DNA of 64,000 bases from Polaribacter sp. Z022 (GTDB lineage Bacteria > Bacteroidota > Bacteroidia > Flavobacteriales > Flavobacteriaceae): NCBI RefSeq assembly GCF_023555495.1, contig NZ_JALCZO010000003.1, positions 1 through 64,000 on the forward strand. Direction: 5' to 3'. Positions 1-10,334 of the stretch are shown in pieces (position 1 is the first letter of the stretch; every line of letters begins with the position of its first letter). The position numbers and the translations under genes are program-made. The notes below the pieces were generated by a model, which saw nothing but the letters and a program-made list of their open reading frames with translations, searched no databases and had not been told where the DNA came from.

Positions 1-17
1 GTATTTCTTAGCGGCTG

Positions 18-47
18 CAAACATACAAACTATTTCTATTCTGACAA
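18..47 (-). promoter_or_regulatory. Bacteroidota-type promoter P1, pointing off the left edge
   Basis: Read on the minus strand this is TTGTCA, 16 nt, then TATGTTTG, a full match to the Bacteroidota -33/-7 pattern (TTG, about 19 nt, TAnnTTTG). The transcript would begin near GCAGCCGCTAAG and run off position 1. It is the closest of three tandem promoters to whatever gene lies to the left. Confidence 0.6.
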
Positions 48-125
48 GAAAAAAAATAACTTTTTTTATACCCTTACTAAAACACCCTAAAAAAAATGAA
101 CTATGCTTCCGAAAAAATCGGACTG

Positions 126-153
126 CAAAGATACAATAGTTTTTAATTAACAA
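126..153 (-). promoter_or_regulatory. Bacteroidota-type promoter P2, pointing left
   Basis: The minus strand reads TTG (plus-strand CAA 151-153), 17 nt, then TATCTTTG (126-133). The initial transcript GCAGTCCGA contains a short inverted repeat (TCCGA / TCGGA around 105-121). It lies about 110 nt upstream of P1 in the same direction. Confidence 0.55.
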
Positions 154-253
154 CCTAATAAAAATTATTTTTTTTAATAAAAACTAAATAATACAACTCA
201 AATTTATCAATGAACTCACTAACTAAATATCCTCATATTTTTGTTAGCGGGTG

Positions 254-283
254 CAAATATACTACCCATTTTTAATCTCACAA
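254..283 (-). promoter_or_regulatory. Bacteroidota-type promoter P3, pointing left
   Basis: The minus strand reads TTGTGA (278-283) and TATATTTG (254-261), with 19 nt between TTG and the -7 box. The initial transcript GCACCCGCTAAC closely resembles that of P1 (GCAGCCGCTAAG). Three strong promoters in series suggest a highly expressed gene to the left of the window. Confidence 0.6.
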
Positions 284-662
284 CCTTTTTCTCAATCTTT
301 TTTAAGTTTAAAACAAAAGTAAGTTATAATTCAATAATATTGAAACACTTAGAAACGAAAATATTTTAATATTGAATAACTATTCGAATAGATAGTTTTA
401 AAAAATTATAGATATATAAATATATAAATGGCTTTTGCTTTTTTAACAACACTAAATTATACGTTTAGAAAACGTAGTAATTTGTTGTTACTTGATGGAT
501 ATAAATTATAATTTTAAGTAAAAATGTGAATTAAAATTAAATAGTCACAAATAATTAATGTCATTTTAACCTGCTTTTAAGTAATGCTATATATAAATTT
601 AGATTTTTAAAAAAAGAAAATAAGTTTGTGAAAACAGATTTTTTTCTAAGAATTAAGGGAAA
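284..662. other. Gene-free AT-rich stretch
   Basis: No convincing reading frame, hairpin terminator or RNA gene is visible between promoter P3 and the end of the DUF4294 gene. The sequence is very AT-rich with short A/T runs only. Confidence 0.5.
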
Positions 663-1409
663 TTATGATCTTTTCTTTAATTTCTTTTTTGCTTTCTTTT
701 TCTTTCTAATTTTTGCAAACATCTTTTTATAGACCTCTACATTAACCTCAGCTTTTCGGTTTTTAATTATTTCAGTAAAATCGAAAGGAAGCTTTGAAGA
801 TTGTGTTGTTAATTTTTCATCTTGAAAAGCTCTTTGCAATACATCTTCTATTAAAAAATCTTCATTTTCTGTTTCTGGATGATATTCAGTTTTTAAAGAA
901 AGACTAAAAACATTAGCAGTTGTATTATACCAAAAAGCTTTCCAACCACTTCTTAAGGTTTTAATATTTTGAAATGCAGTTTTACCTGTTTGTCGATGAA
1001 TTAATTTTATTAAGATACGACCTTCTGTTGTGGTCATCTTTTTAATTTGATCTGTAAATTCTCCCTCTATATAAGTTTGAACTAATTTTGTGTATTTTCT
1101 TCTTTTAGATTTAGATTTTATTTTTTCTAATCTAGAGTTTAAAGAATCTAATCTTTTAGATGCTAATTGTGCATATGGATAAGCTTTAAAAACTTTTCTA
1201 CGAAACCACAAATAATAACGAATATCGTTTTTAGATTTAAACTTGTGTTTTGGTAATAATGAAAATTCATTAAGATTAACAGTTAATGTATCTCCAGGTT
1301 TTACAAAAACATAGTCATCAATATTGATAGGTAAGGAATCAATTTCTTTTTTTTGAGAAAAAGAAATTAAAGTTATTGTCATTATATATATGTAGAGTAT
1401 TTTTTTCAA
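663..1409 (-). CDS. DUF4294 family exported protein
   Basis: A 248-residue protein that I assign to DUF4294, a Bacteroidota family of unknown function. The N-terminal 19 residues form a short secretion signal (MKKILYIYIMTITLISFSQ). A YYLWFRRKVFKAYPYA segment around residues 65-80 and an ETGKTAF/RSGWKAFWYN-like core (RQTGKTAFQNIKTLRSGWKA) near 140-160 are typical of the family. The C-terminus is strongly basic (RKKKKAKKKLKKRS). The start is TTG at 1409. It lies 36 nt downstream of ligA on the same strand and is probably co-transcribed. Its role is unknown; the signal suggests the periplasm. Confidence 0.8.
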   Translation of the reverse strand: MKKILYIYIMTITLISFSQKKEIDSLPINIDDYVFVKPGDTLTVNLNEFSLLPKHKFKSKNDIRYYLWFRRKVFKAYPYAQLASKRLDSLNSRLEKIKSKSKRRKYTKLVQTYIEGEFTDQIKKMTTTEGRILIKLIHRQTGKTAFQNIKTLRSGWKAFWYNTTANVFSLSLKTEYHPETENEDFLIEDVLQRAFQDEKLTTQSSKLPFDFTEIIKNRKAEVNVEVYKKMFAKIRKKKKAKKKLKKRS

Positions 1410-1445
1410 AACTTTACTTAAAAATCATTAATTAGATTACTTTTA

Positions 1446-3747
<2,302 letters not shown>

Positions 3748-4065
3748 ATGAATAATAATACAAAAACAATAAACGATTTAAAAGTCCAATTTAACGAGGA
3801 GGGCTATTTAACAAATTTTGAACAATGGGATATTGAAGTAGGAGAAAAAATAGCAAAAGACCATAACATTGAATTGTCTGAAACTCATTGGGATATAATT
3901 TCTTGGATACAAGAACAATTTAAAAAAGAAAAAGAATTAACCTTAGATACGATTTTGAATACAGGCATAAGTAATCTTAACGAATTAAAAAGGTTATTTA
4001 CAAATGATCCTTTAGCAATCTCTACAAAGATTGCAGGAATACCTAAACAAAAACAAATAAAATAA
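3748..4065 (+). CDS. DsrC/TusE-family protein lacking the C-terminal cysteine
   Basis: A 105-residue DsrC/TusE-like protein. Family marks are FNEEGYLTNFEQWD (residues 15-28) and SETHWDIISWIQEQFK near 44-59. DsrC and TusE carry sulfur as a persulfide on a penultimate cysteine in a flexible KPxxC(V/I) tail. Here the tail reads KIAGIPKQKQIK and the protein contains no cysteine at all, and the usual FPGGP turn is FTNDP. It therefore cannot act as a normal sulfur carrier. It may be a regulatory or scaffold paralogue of the intact copy at 5323-5631, or be decaying. Ten nt separate it from the SQR-like gene, so it is the first gene of a three-gene operon. Confidence 0.85.
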   Translation: MNNNTKTINDLKVQFNEEGYLTNFEQWDIEVGEKIAKDHNIELSETHWDIISWIQEQFKKEKELTLDTILNTGISNLNELKRLFTNDPLAISTKIAGIPKQKQIK

Positions 4066-4075
4066 ACTACTAAAA

Positions 4076-5326
4076 ATGAGAGATTTAGTTATTTTAGGTG
4101 CAGGTACTTCTGGAACAATGATGGCTAACCATTTAATTGATAAGTTACCTAGCAATGATTGGAAGATTCATGTTATAGATCAAAATAAAACACATTATTA
4201 TCAACCAGGTTTTTTGTTTTTACCTTTTGATATTTATACTGAAGAGCAAGTAAAAAAAGATGGTACAAAATTTATCCCTGAAAAGGTAAATTATATCCAA
4301 CAAAGAATAGAAAAAATAGATAGTAAAAATAATTTAGTTCAACTAGAAGATACCTCATTAGCTTATGACATTCTTATAATTGCAACTGGATCTATAATTG
4401 ATCCTAGAGAAACTGAAGGAATGCTAAGTAGAGAATGGCATAAGTCAATTTTCGATTTTTACACTTTTGAAGGTGCTCTAGCTTTAAGAAATAAATTAAG
4501 AAATTTTAAAGAAGGAAGATTGGTTGTTCATTTTACAGAAATGCCAATAAAATGTCCTGTTGCTCCTTTAGAGTTTGCCTTTTTAGCAGATTCGTTTTTC
4601 GAAAAAAAAGGAATAAGAGACAAAGTGAAAATAACATTTGTAACTCCCTTATCTGGAGCCTTTACAAAAGAAGTTTGTTCTAAATCTTTAGGATATTTAT
4701 TAGATGAAAAAAAGATACATTTAGTTACAGACTTTGCAATTGAAAAAGTAGATTATGAAAACAATAAAATAATAGATTATATAGATCAAGAAGTTCCTTA
4801 TGATTTATTAGTTACAGTGCCCACAAACATGGGCGATGAAGTAATAGAACGTTCTGGATTAGGAGATGAATTAAATTTTGTACCAACACATCCTAACACA
4901 TTACAATCTATAGAAAACGAAAATATTTTTGTTATTGGTGATGCCACTGATTTAAAAGCATCAAAAGCCGGATCTGTTGCACATTTTCAATCAGAGACAT
5001 TAACTGATAACATTTTATTGTATATACAAAATAAACCCCTAAAAAAAGAATATGATGGTCATGCAAATTGTTTTATTGAAACAGGCAAAAACAAAGCCTT
5101 ATTAATAGATTTTAATTATGACCTAGAACCTGTAACTGGCAAATTCCCGTTTGCTAAAGTTGGACCTTTAAAACTTTTAAAAGAAAGTATTATTAATCAT
5201 TGGGGTAAGTTAGCCTCTAGATGGATTTACTGGAACTTACTTTTAAAAGGGATATCATTACCTTTTATATCAAGAAACATGAGCATGAAAGGAAAAAATT
5301 TAATAAACCAAAACTTAGAACAATGA
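4076..5326 (+). CDS. Sulfide:quinone oxidoreductase-like flavoprotein
   Basis: A 416-residue FAD-dependent protein of the SQR family, which oxidises sulfide to sulfane sulfur and passes electrons to the membrane quinone pool. An N-terminal Rossmann motif (GAGTSG, 8-13) and a GDAT FAD-binding motif (288-291) are clear. The candidate redox cysteines are C160 in MPIKCPVAP and C332 in the HANCFIETG segment, positions matching the two conserved SQR cysteines; C201 is a third. A hydrophobic, aromatic C-terminal helix (about 378-397) could bind the membrane. It is sandwiched between two DsrC-like genes and overlaps the second by ATGA. Other type II NADH-dehydrogenase-like reductases are less likely given the CPVAP motif. 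Confidence 0.8.
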   Translation: MRDLVILGAGTSGTMMANHLIDKLPSNDWKIHVIDQNKTHYYQPGFLFLPFDIYTEEQVKKDGTKFIPEKVNYIQQRIEKIDSKNNLVQLEDTSLAYDILIIATGSIIDPRETEGMLSREWHKSIFDFYTFEGALALRNKLRNFKEGRLVVHFTEMPIKCPVAPLEFAFLADSFFEKKGIRDKVKITFVTPLSGAFTKEVCSKSLGYLLDEKKIHLVTDFAIEKVDYENNKIIDYIDQEVPYDLLVTVPTNMGDEVIERSGLGDELNFVPTHPNTLQSIENENIFVIGDATDLKASKAGSVAHFQSETLTDNILLYIQNKPLKKEYDGHANCFIETGKNKALLIDFNYDLEPVTGKFPFAKVGPLKLLKESIINHWGKLASRWIYWNLLLKGISLPFISRNMSMKGKNLINQNLEQ

Positions 5327-5631
5327 TTAAGATAATAAATCAAACTAAAATTCATGTCAATGAAGAAGGTTATTTAACCGACTTTGAAGAGTGGAATGTT
5401 AGAATTGGTGAATATATTGCAAGAGAACACGATATTGTCTTAACCCTATCTCATTGGGACATAATCTCTTGGATTCAAGAACAATTCAAAGCAAAAAAAT
5501 CTTTATCTCTTAGAGGAATTAGAAGAAGTGGAATTACTAGTATTAAAGAACTCTACAATCTATTTCCTGGGGGACCTTTAAAAATATCTGCAAAAATTGC
5601 AGGAGTTCCGAAACCAACCAATTGCATTTAA
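5323..5631 (+). CDS. DsrC/TusE-family sulfur-carrier protein, intact tail
   Basis: A 102-residue DsrC/TusE-like protein. I place the start at ATG 5323, which overlaps the SQR stop as ATGA; a longer upstream frame would overlap SQR by more than 100 bases. It shares HVNEEGYLTDFEEW and SHWDIISWIQEQFK with the first copy but keeps the family's FPGGP turn and the tail KIAGVPKPTNCI, with the penultimate cysteine that carries persulfide. The second DsrC cysteine is alanine (KISAKIAG), as in TusE-type single-cysteine members. It probably accepts sulfane sulfur generated by the neighbouring SQR-like enzyme; no TusBCD or Dsr genes are visible. Confidence 0.88.
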   Translation: MIKIINQTKIHVNEEGYLTDFEEWNVRIGEYIAREHDIVLTLSHWDIISWIQEQFKAKKSLSLRGIRRSGITSIKELYNLFPGGPLKISAKIAGVPKPTNCI

Positions 5632-5673
5632 ATGTTTTAAAAATGGGGAAATAAAAAAGTTAAAACATTTAAA
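5627..5673 (+). repeat. 14-bp inverted repeat across the end of the second dsrC-like gene
   Basis: TTTAAATGTTTTAA (5627-5640) and its perfect complement (5660-5673) flank a 19-nt loop. The left arm includes the stop codon of the dsrC-like gene. There is no following T-run, so it is not a classical terminator but could stabilise the 3' end of the mRNA. Confidence 0.55.
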
Positions 5674-5758
5674 GTTGATTATTGGAGCTCCTGCACAGCA
5701 GATATACATATAAAACAATAAACTAAAATAGTTTATGATTTAGAAAAAGAAAAAAATG

Positions 5759-5850
5759 TTATGTAAGAGTAAGATTATTATGAAAAAGTAAAAATTTCTT
5801 TGAAAAAGTAAAATTATTATGAAAGAGTAAAAAATTATTATGGAAAAATA
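5759..5850. repeat. Degenerate tandem repeat, about five copies of 19-21 bp
   Basis: Successive units of the type TATGAAAAAGTAAAAATT start near 5759, 5780, 5799, 5818 and 5839. The copies differ at a few bases, and the array abuts the terminator at 5851. A minus-strand reading frame across it is low-complexity and not a credible gene. Confidence 0.55.
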
Positions 5851-5884
5851 AAAAACCCGAATCATTAATTTGATTCGGGTTTTT
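5851..5884. terminator. Bidirectional terminator between sulfur operon and gap
   Basis: A perfect 14-bp stem (AAAAACCCGAATCA, loop TTAATT, then TGATTCGGGTTTTT). T-runs are present on both strands, so it can end gap transcription (minus) and the sulfur operon (plus). Confidence 0.85.
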
Positions 5885-5902
5885 ATTGTAATAATAACAC
5901 TA

Positions 5903-7345
5903 CTAATAATAAGTGTATCTTCTAACTTTTGCAATATGTTTAGCCAAACGCATTACTTGATGAGAATAACCATACTCATTATCATACCAAACATAAATAA
6001 CAATTGTTTCTAAATCTGTAATAGTAGATTTACTATCAAAAATAGAAGGTGCTGTAGACCCAATAATATCAGAAGAAACCAATTCGTTATCCATAGAATA
6101 TTTAATTTGTTCTACTAAATCTCCCTCTAAAGCGTATTTCTTAATTATAGAATTTACTCTTTCTTTAGTAACCTTAGTACCTAATTGTAAATTTAAAATT
6201 GCCAATGATCCATTTGGTACAGGAACTCTAATTGCATTAGAAGTTAGTTTACCTTTTAATGCAGGTATTGCTTTAGAAACGGCTGCTCCTGCTCCAGTTT
6301 CTGTAATTACCATATTTAAAGCTGCTGCTCTACCTCTTCTATGTTTACTATGCATATTGTCTACCAAGTTTTGGTCGTTTGTATATGCATGTATTGTTTC
6401 TAAATGCCCTTTTTTAATGCCAAAATTGTCTTCTAAAACTTTTAAAACAGGTGTAATTGCATTTGTTGTACAAGATGCTGCAGAAAAAATATCTACTGTA
6501 TCTGGATTAAATTGTTTATGATTAACACCATGAACTATATTTGGTATTCCTTTTCCAGGTGCTGTTAATAAAACTTTACTTGCTCCATTTGCTTTTAAAT
6601 GTCTTGCCAATGCAACATCATCTCTAAAAGCTCCAGTATTATCAATTATTAAAGCATCATTAATACCGTATTTAGTATAATCAATATCTTCAGGTTTTCC
6701 TGCAGAAATCATATGAACAGTTGTTCCGTTAATTATTAAAGCATTGTTATCTACATCTGTTTGAACTGTTCCTAAAAAATCTCCATGTACAGAATCTATA
6801 CTTAATAAAGAGGCTCTTTTATTTAAAACTTTTTCATTTATTTCTCCTCGAGTAACAATTGCTCTTAATCTTAATTGAGAACCTTTACCCATTTTAGACA
6901 TTAATTCTCTAGCTAATAAACGACCAATTCTACCAAAACCATATAAAACAACATCTTTTGGCTTAATATTTTTAGACGCTGTTGCTTCTTTTAATTTATC
7001 TTTAACAAAAGCTACTTTATCTGCACCTTTTTTAGGACACAAATGACATTCATAAGCTAACTTACCAATATCTAACTTAGATGATGGTAAATCTATTTCT
7101 TGAATTGCCTTTGCTATATCTAAAGCATCTTCAATAGAAATTGGCTTACTAACAAACTCTTTTGCATAGTTTATTAAATTTAAAACTTCGCTTGTTCTTT
7201 TATCTACTAAAGTATTTCTAAAAAGGACTAATTCTATAGATTTATCATACCATAAATCATTAACAATAGTCATAAATTCTACAGTAGCTCTTCTGTTTTT
7301 GGCTTGCAATAAAACTTCTTCTTCGTAATTTAATATTGTTGACAT
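5903..7345 (-). CDS. gap: Glyceraldehyde-3-phosphate dehydrogenase, long flavobacterial form
   Basis: Catalyses reversible oxidative phosphorylation of glyceraldehyde 3-phosphate in glycolysis/gluconeogenesis. From the ATG at 7345 the protein has 480 residues; a TTG ten codons upstream is possible but less likely. The first roughly 125 residues are an extra N-terminal domain not found in the classical 330-residue enzyme. The NAD-binding GFGRIG motif (136-141) follows, then the active site SAASCTTN with catalytic Cys292, and the conserved WYDNEYGYS near the C-terminus. The long form is common in Flavobacteriia and may be a second, gluconeogenic isozyme. A palindrome and three 11-bp repeats lie just upstream. 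Confidence 0.95.
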   Translation of the reverse strand: MSTILNYEEEVLLQAKNRRATVEFMTIVNDLWYDKSIELVLFRNTLVDKRTSEVLNLINYAKEFVSKPISIEDALDIAKAIQEIDLPSSKLDIGKLAYECHLCPKKGADKVAFVKDKLKEATASKNIKPKDVVLYGFGRIGRLLARELMSKMGKGSQLRLRAIVTRGEINEKVLNKRASLLSIDSVHGDFLGTVQTDVDNNALIINGTTVHMISAGKPEDIDYTKYGINDALIIDNTGAFRDDVALARHLKANGASKVLLTAPGKGIPNIVHGVNHKQFNPDTVDIFSAASCTTNAITPVLKVLEDNFGIKKGHLETIHAYTNDQNLVDNMHSKHRRGRAAALNMVITETGAGAAVSKAIPALKGKLTSNAIRVPVPNGSLAILNLQLGTKVTKERVNSIIKKYALEGDLVEQIKYSMDNELVSSDIIGSTAPSIFDSKSTITDLETIVIYVWYDNEYGYSHQVMRLAKHIAKVRRYTYY

Positions 7346-7398
7346 AGTTGTAACTAAATTTAAAATTTTACACAAAAATATGTCTTTTTATCAAAACA

Positions 7399-7439
7399 CG
7401 AAATCGATTTCGTAAAAGTTTCGTAAAAGTTTCGTAAAT
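7399..7439. promoter_or_regulatory. Palindrome and three 11-bp tandem repeats upstream of gap
   Basis: A perfect 14-bp palindrome CGAAATCGATTTCG (7399-7412) runs into tandem copies of TTTCGTAAAAG (7408-7418, 7419-7429, and a partial at 7430-7439). The array lies 54-94 nt upstream of the gap ATG and is unusually CG-containing for this DNA. A regulator-binding array is plausible. Confidence 0.45.
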
Positions 7440-7444
7440 AAAAA

Positions 7445-7469
7445 AAATCCTGATAAATTATCAGGATTT
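7445..7469 (-). terminator. Terminator of the htrA gene
   Basis: A perfect 11-bp stem (AAATCCTGATA with its complement, 3-nt loop). On the minus strand it is followed by a T-run, 25 nt after the protease stop codon. Confidence 0.8.
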
Positions 7470-7493
7470 CATGAATAAAATAAGTTTGTTTTT

Positions 7494-8882
7494 TTATCTA
7501 AAAGCATAACGCTCTCTTTCTCCTTCTAAATTAATTACCTCTAAATAAATTGATTTCCCACTTCCATAAGAAGCTTCAATTGCTTTAACTGCTGCACTTG
7601 CATTTAAAACTGGTTTTTTATTAATTTCTGTTATAATATAACCTTCTTTTACACCATAATAATCTAGGTTTTTGTTTTGATTGGTAATTATTTTAGCTCC
7701 GCCAGAAATATCATACTTTTTCATTTCTTTTTTTGTTAAATCTTTTAATACAACTCTTAAGCTTCTAGAAATGTAAGAATCCTTTTTACTAAGTTTTACA
7801 CTTTTAGTAATAAATTCTCCATCTCTATATACAGTTACATCAACAAATTCTCCTGGTCTTTTTGCTGTTAATTGCCCCCTTAATTCAGAGTATTTAGAAA
7901 TTTTTACATTATTAACTTTCTTAATGATATCTCCTTCTTTCAATCCAGATTTTTTTGCTCCACCATCTTCTGCAACAGCTCCAATTTTTACACCATCAAT
8001 ATTATCATCTCTTTGATCTATGTTAATACCCAATATTGCTTCTTGTACAGAACCGAATTCTAATAAATCATCAATAATTTTTTTGGTAATATTAGAAGGA
8101 ACTGCAAAAGAATACCCAACAAAAGAACCTGTTTTAGAAGAAATTGCAGTATTAATACCTACCAATTCTCCTCGCGTATTTACTAATGCTCCCCCACTAT
8201 TTCCTGGATTTACTGCTGCATCTGTTTGTATAAAAGATTCTATATTTTTATTACCTTCTAAATCTCTACCCTTTGCACTTACAATACCTGCTGTAACAGT
8301 AGATGTTAAATTATAAGGATTACCAACTGCTAAAACCCATTCTCCAATTTTAATTGTATCAGAATTTGCAAAAGGAATGTATGGTAAATCTACATCAGAA
8401 TCTATTTTTAATAATGCAATATCATTTTCTTTATCAGTACCAATTAATTCTGCCTTATATTTTTTTCTATTATTTAATGTAATTTCTATTTCTGTTGCTC
8501 CAGAAATAACATGATTATTTGTAACAATGTATCCATCTTGCGAAATAATTACACCACTTCCAGTACCAACTTGCTCGTATTTTCTTCCTTTACTTCCATT
8601 TCCAAAGAAAATATCAGCAGGACTTAATTGTGTTCTTACAGCTGTGTTTTTTACGTGAACAACTGAGTTAACTGTATTTTCTGCAGCTACAGATAAATCT
8701 ACAGAATTAGTTACTGTATTTATTTTATCTAATACAGGATTGTAATTTGCTGTAATAGTTTTAATAGGTTGTGTAACTGTTCTTTCTACAATAACTTCGT
8801 CATTAAACATCATTTTATATCCACCTAAAGTAATAGCACCTCCTAAAATGGCCATTCCTAATAAACCTAATATTTTTTTCAT
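7494..8882 (-). CDS. HtrA/DegQ-type periplasmic serine protease
   Basis: A periplasmic chaperone-protease that degrades misfolded envelope proteins. I choose ATG 8882 (462 residues); the longer frame starts at a TTG three codons upstream. An N-terminal signal anchor (residues 1-22) is followed by a trypsin-like domain with the triad H124 (TNNHV), D154 (ENDIALLK) and S229 (GNSGGAL), then two PDZ domains (about 270-360 and 385-460). It has the usual length for DegP/DegQ. A minus-strand -7-like box (TATATTTG, plus 8902-8909) is 20 nt upstream of the ATG, so the leader would be very short. Confidence 0.95.
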   Translation of the reverse strand: MKKILGLLGMAILGGAITLGGYKMMFNDEVIVERTVTQPIKTITANYNPVLDKINTVTNSVDLSVAAENTVNSVVHVKNTAVRTQLSPADIFFGNGSKGRKYEQVGTGSGVIISQDGYIVTNNHVISGATEIEITLNNRKKYKAELIGTDKENDIALLKIDSDVDLPYIPFANSDTIKIGEWVLAVGNPYNLTSTVTAGIVSAKGRDLEGNKNIESFIQTDAAVNPGNSGGALVNTRGELVGINTAISSKTGSFVGYSFAVPSNITKKIIDDLLEFGSVQEAILGINIDQRDDNIDGVKIGAVAEDGGAKKSGLKEGDIIKKVNNVKISKYSELRGQLTAKRPGEFVDVTVYRDGEFITKSVKLSKKDSYISRSLRVVLKDLTKKEMKKYDISGGAKIITNQNKNLDYYGVKEGYIITEINKKPVLNASAAVKAIEASYGSGKSIYLEVINLEGERERYAFR

Positions 8883-8998
8883 ATTCTTCAAATTTATATT
8901 TCAAATATACAATTTTAACATTTTTAAAAAATCTGTTTAACTTGGTTTTAACTGATTTTAACCGGTTTTTAACAATCTTTTTATTCTCTTTAAATACC

Positions 8999-9006
8999 TA
9001 TATTTG
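8999..9006 (+). promoter_or_regulatory. -7 box of dapF, suggesting a near-leaderless transcript
   Basis: TATATTTG matches TAnnTTTG exactly and ends only 5 nt before the dapF ATG at 9012. Initiation a few bases downstream would put the transcription start at or next to the start codon. I see no clear TTG at the expected -33 position. Confidence 0.5.
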
Positions 9007-9011
9007 CTACA

Positions 9012-9788
9012 ATGAATATAGAATTTTATAAATATCAAGGAACTGGAAATGATTTTGTGATGATTGATAACAGAACAAAAACTTTTCCTAAAAAGAATAC
9101 CACAATTATTTCTAAACTTTGTGATAGAAATTTTGGTGTTGGTGCAGATGGTGTAATTTTAATTGAAAATGATGATAAATTTGATTTTAAAATGATTTAT
9201 TTTAATGCAGATGGTAGCCAAACTTTTTGCGGAAATGGAGGTAGATGTGCTGTAGCTTTTTCTAAACACCTTAATATTATTGATTCTAAAACTAAGTTTA
9301 TAGCTTATGATGGTGAACATATTGCAGAAATTGAAAACGGAATTGTTTCTTTAAAAATGATTGATGTTGATGAAATTAAAGTAAATGAAAACTCAGTTTT
9401 TGCTTATACAGGAACCCAACACCATGTAGAATTAGTTAACGATTTAAATAATTTCCCTGTTTTTGATAAAGGAAAAGAAATTAGATACTCTTATGCTGAA
9501 CCTGGTAGTAATGTAAACTTTGTACAACAAATTAACAATACTACTTTTAGAGTTAGAACTTATGAAAAAGGTGTAGAAAATGAAACTTTAGCATGTGGTA
9601 CAGGTGTTACAGCAGTAGCAATTGCAATGCATAAAACTAAAAAAACGAATAGTAATTTAATTTCTTTACCTGTTGAGGGGGGAAATTTAGAAGTTTCTTT
9701 TACTGAAGAAAATGGAAGTTATTCTGATGTATTTTTAAAAGGACCTGCTACTTTTGTTTTTAAAGGAAATATTAATTTTAATGATTAA
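9012..9788 (+). CDS. dapF: Diaminopimelate epimerase DapF
   Basis: Converts LL- to meso-diaminopimelate for lysine and peptidoglycan synthesis in the cytoplasm. The 258 residues match the family. Two symmetric halves each carry a catalytic cysteine: C73 in FCGNGGRC and C195 in ETLACGTG. The N-terminal YQGTGNDFVMIDN motif (8-20) is also typical. The gene overlaps the downstream acetyltransferase by 8 bp, and MltG follows shortly after, giving a loose cell-wall cluster. Confidence 0.96.
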   Translation: MNIEFYKYQGTGNDFVMIDNRTKTFPKKNTTIISKLCDRNFGVGADGVILIENDDKFDFKMIYFNADGSQTFCGNGGRCAVAFSKHLNIIDSKTKFIAYDGEHIAEIENGIVSLKMIDVDEIKVNENSVFAYTGTQHHVELVNDLNNFPVFDKGKEIRYSYAEPGSNVNFVQQINNTTFRVRTYEKGVENETLACGTGVTAVAIAMHKTKKTNSNLISLPVEGGNLEVSFTEENGSYSDVFLKGPATFVFKGNINFND

Positions 9789-10305
9789 GTTAAAAGGAGA
9801 ACATATTAAATTACGTGCTTTAGAACCAGAAGATTTACAGTTTCTTTATCAAATAGAAAACAATGAATCTTTTTGGGAAGTGAGTCACACACAAACTCCT
9901 TTTTCAAAATATGTGCTAAAACAATATTTAGAAAATGCACATTTAGATATTTATGAAGTAAAACAATTACGTTTATTAATTGAAGAAACAAAATCTAACA
10001 ACCAAATAGGAATGATAGATTTGTTCGATTTTAACCCTACTCATAAAAGAGCAGGAATTGGAATCTTAATTCATCCTGATTTTGAAAAAAGAGGTTATGC
10101 TACTGAAGCTTTATCACTTTTAATAAACTATTCTTTTTCTCATTTAAACCTGCATCAATTATTTGCTAACATCACTTCAGACAACACTAAAAGCATTGCT
10201 CTTTTTAACAAATTTAATTTTGAAAAAGTAGGAGTTAAAAAAGATTGGATTTTATCTGAAAGAAAATTTAAAGATGAAATTTTGTTGCAACTGATAAATG
10301 AGTAA
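9781..10305 (+). CDS. GNAT-family N-acetyltransferase (RimJ/SpeG-like)
   Basis: A 174-residue acetyl-CoA-dependent acyltransferase. I place the start at ATG 9781, which overlaps the end of dapF by 8 bp; the longer frame would overlap more. The N-terminal KLRALEPEDLQFLYQIEN is the RimJ/RimL/SpeG-type entry, and the acetyl-CoA loop is HPDFEKRGYATEAL near residues 99-112. The substrate (protein N-terminus, polyamine or small amine) cannot be told from the sequence. It is translationally coupled to dapF. Confidence 0.85.
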   Translation: MIKLKGEHIKLRALEPEDLQFLYQIENNESFWEVSHTQTPFSKYVLKQYLENAHLDIYEVKQLRLLIEETKSNNQIGMIDLFDFNPTHKRAGIGILIHPDFEKRGYATEALSLLINYSFSHLNLHQLFANITSDNTKSIALFNKFNFEKVGVKKDWILSERKFKDEILLQLINE

Positions 10306-10334
10306 TTTTGCTATTCTTATTAAATTAAAAAACA

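Noticed and set aside
5221..5322. Longer N-terminus for the second DsrC-like protein
   Set aside because: Overlaps the SQR gene by over 100 bases, lacks DsrC homology, and ATG 5323 forms the usual ATGA overlap.
5674..5722. Possible gene remnant (translated piece resembling KVDYWSSCTADIHIK)
   Set aside because: Too short and I cannot tie it to any family; no start or upstream continuation.
5740..5934. Minus-strand 64-residue frame over the tandem repeat
   Set aside because: Low-complexity Phe/Ile product made by AT-rich repeats and crossing the terminator and the gap 3' end.
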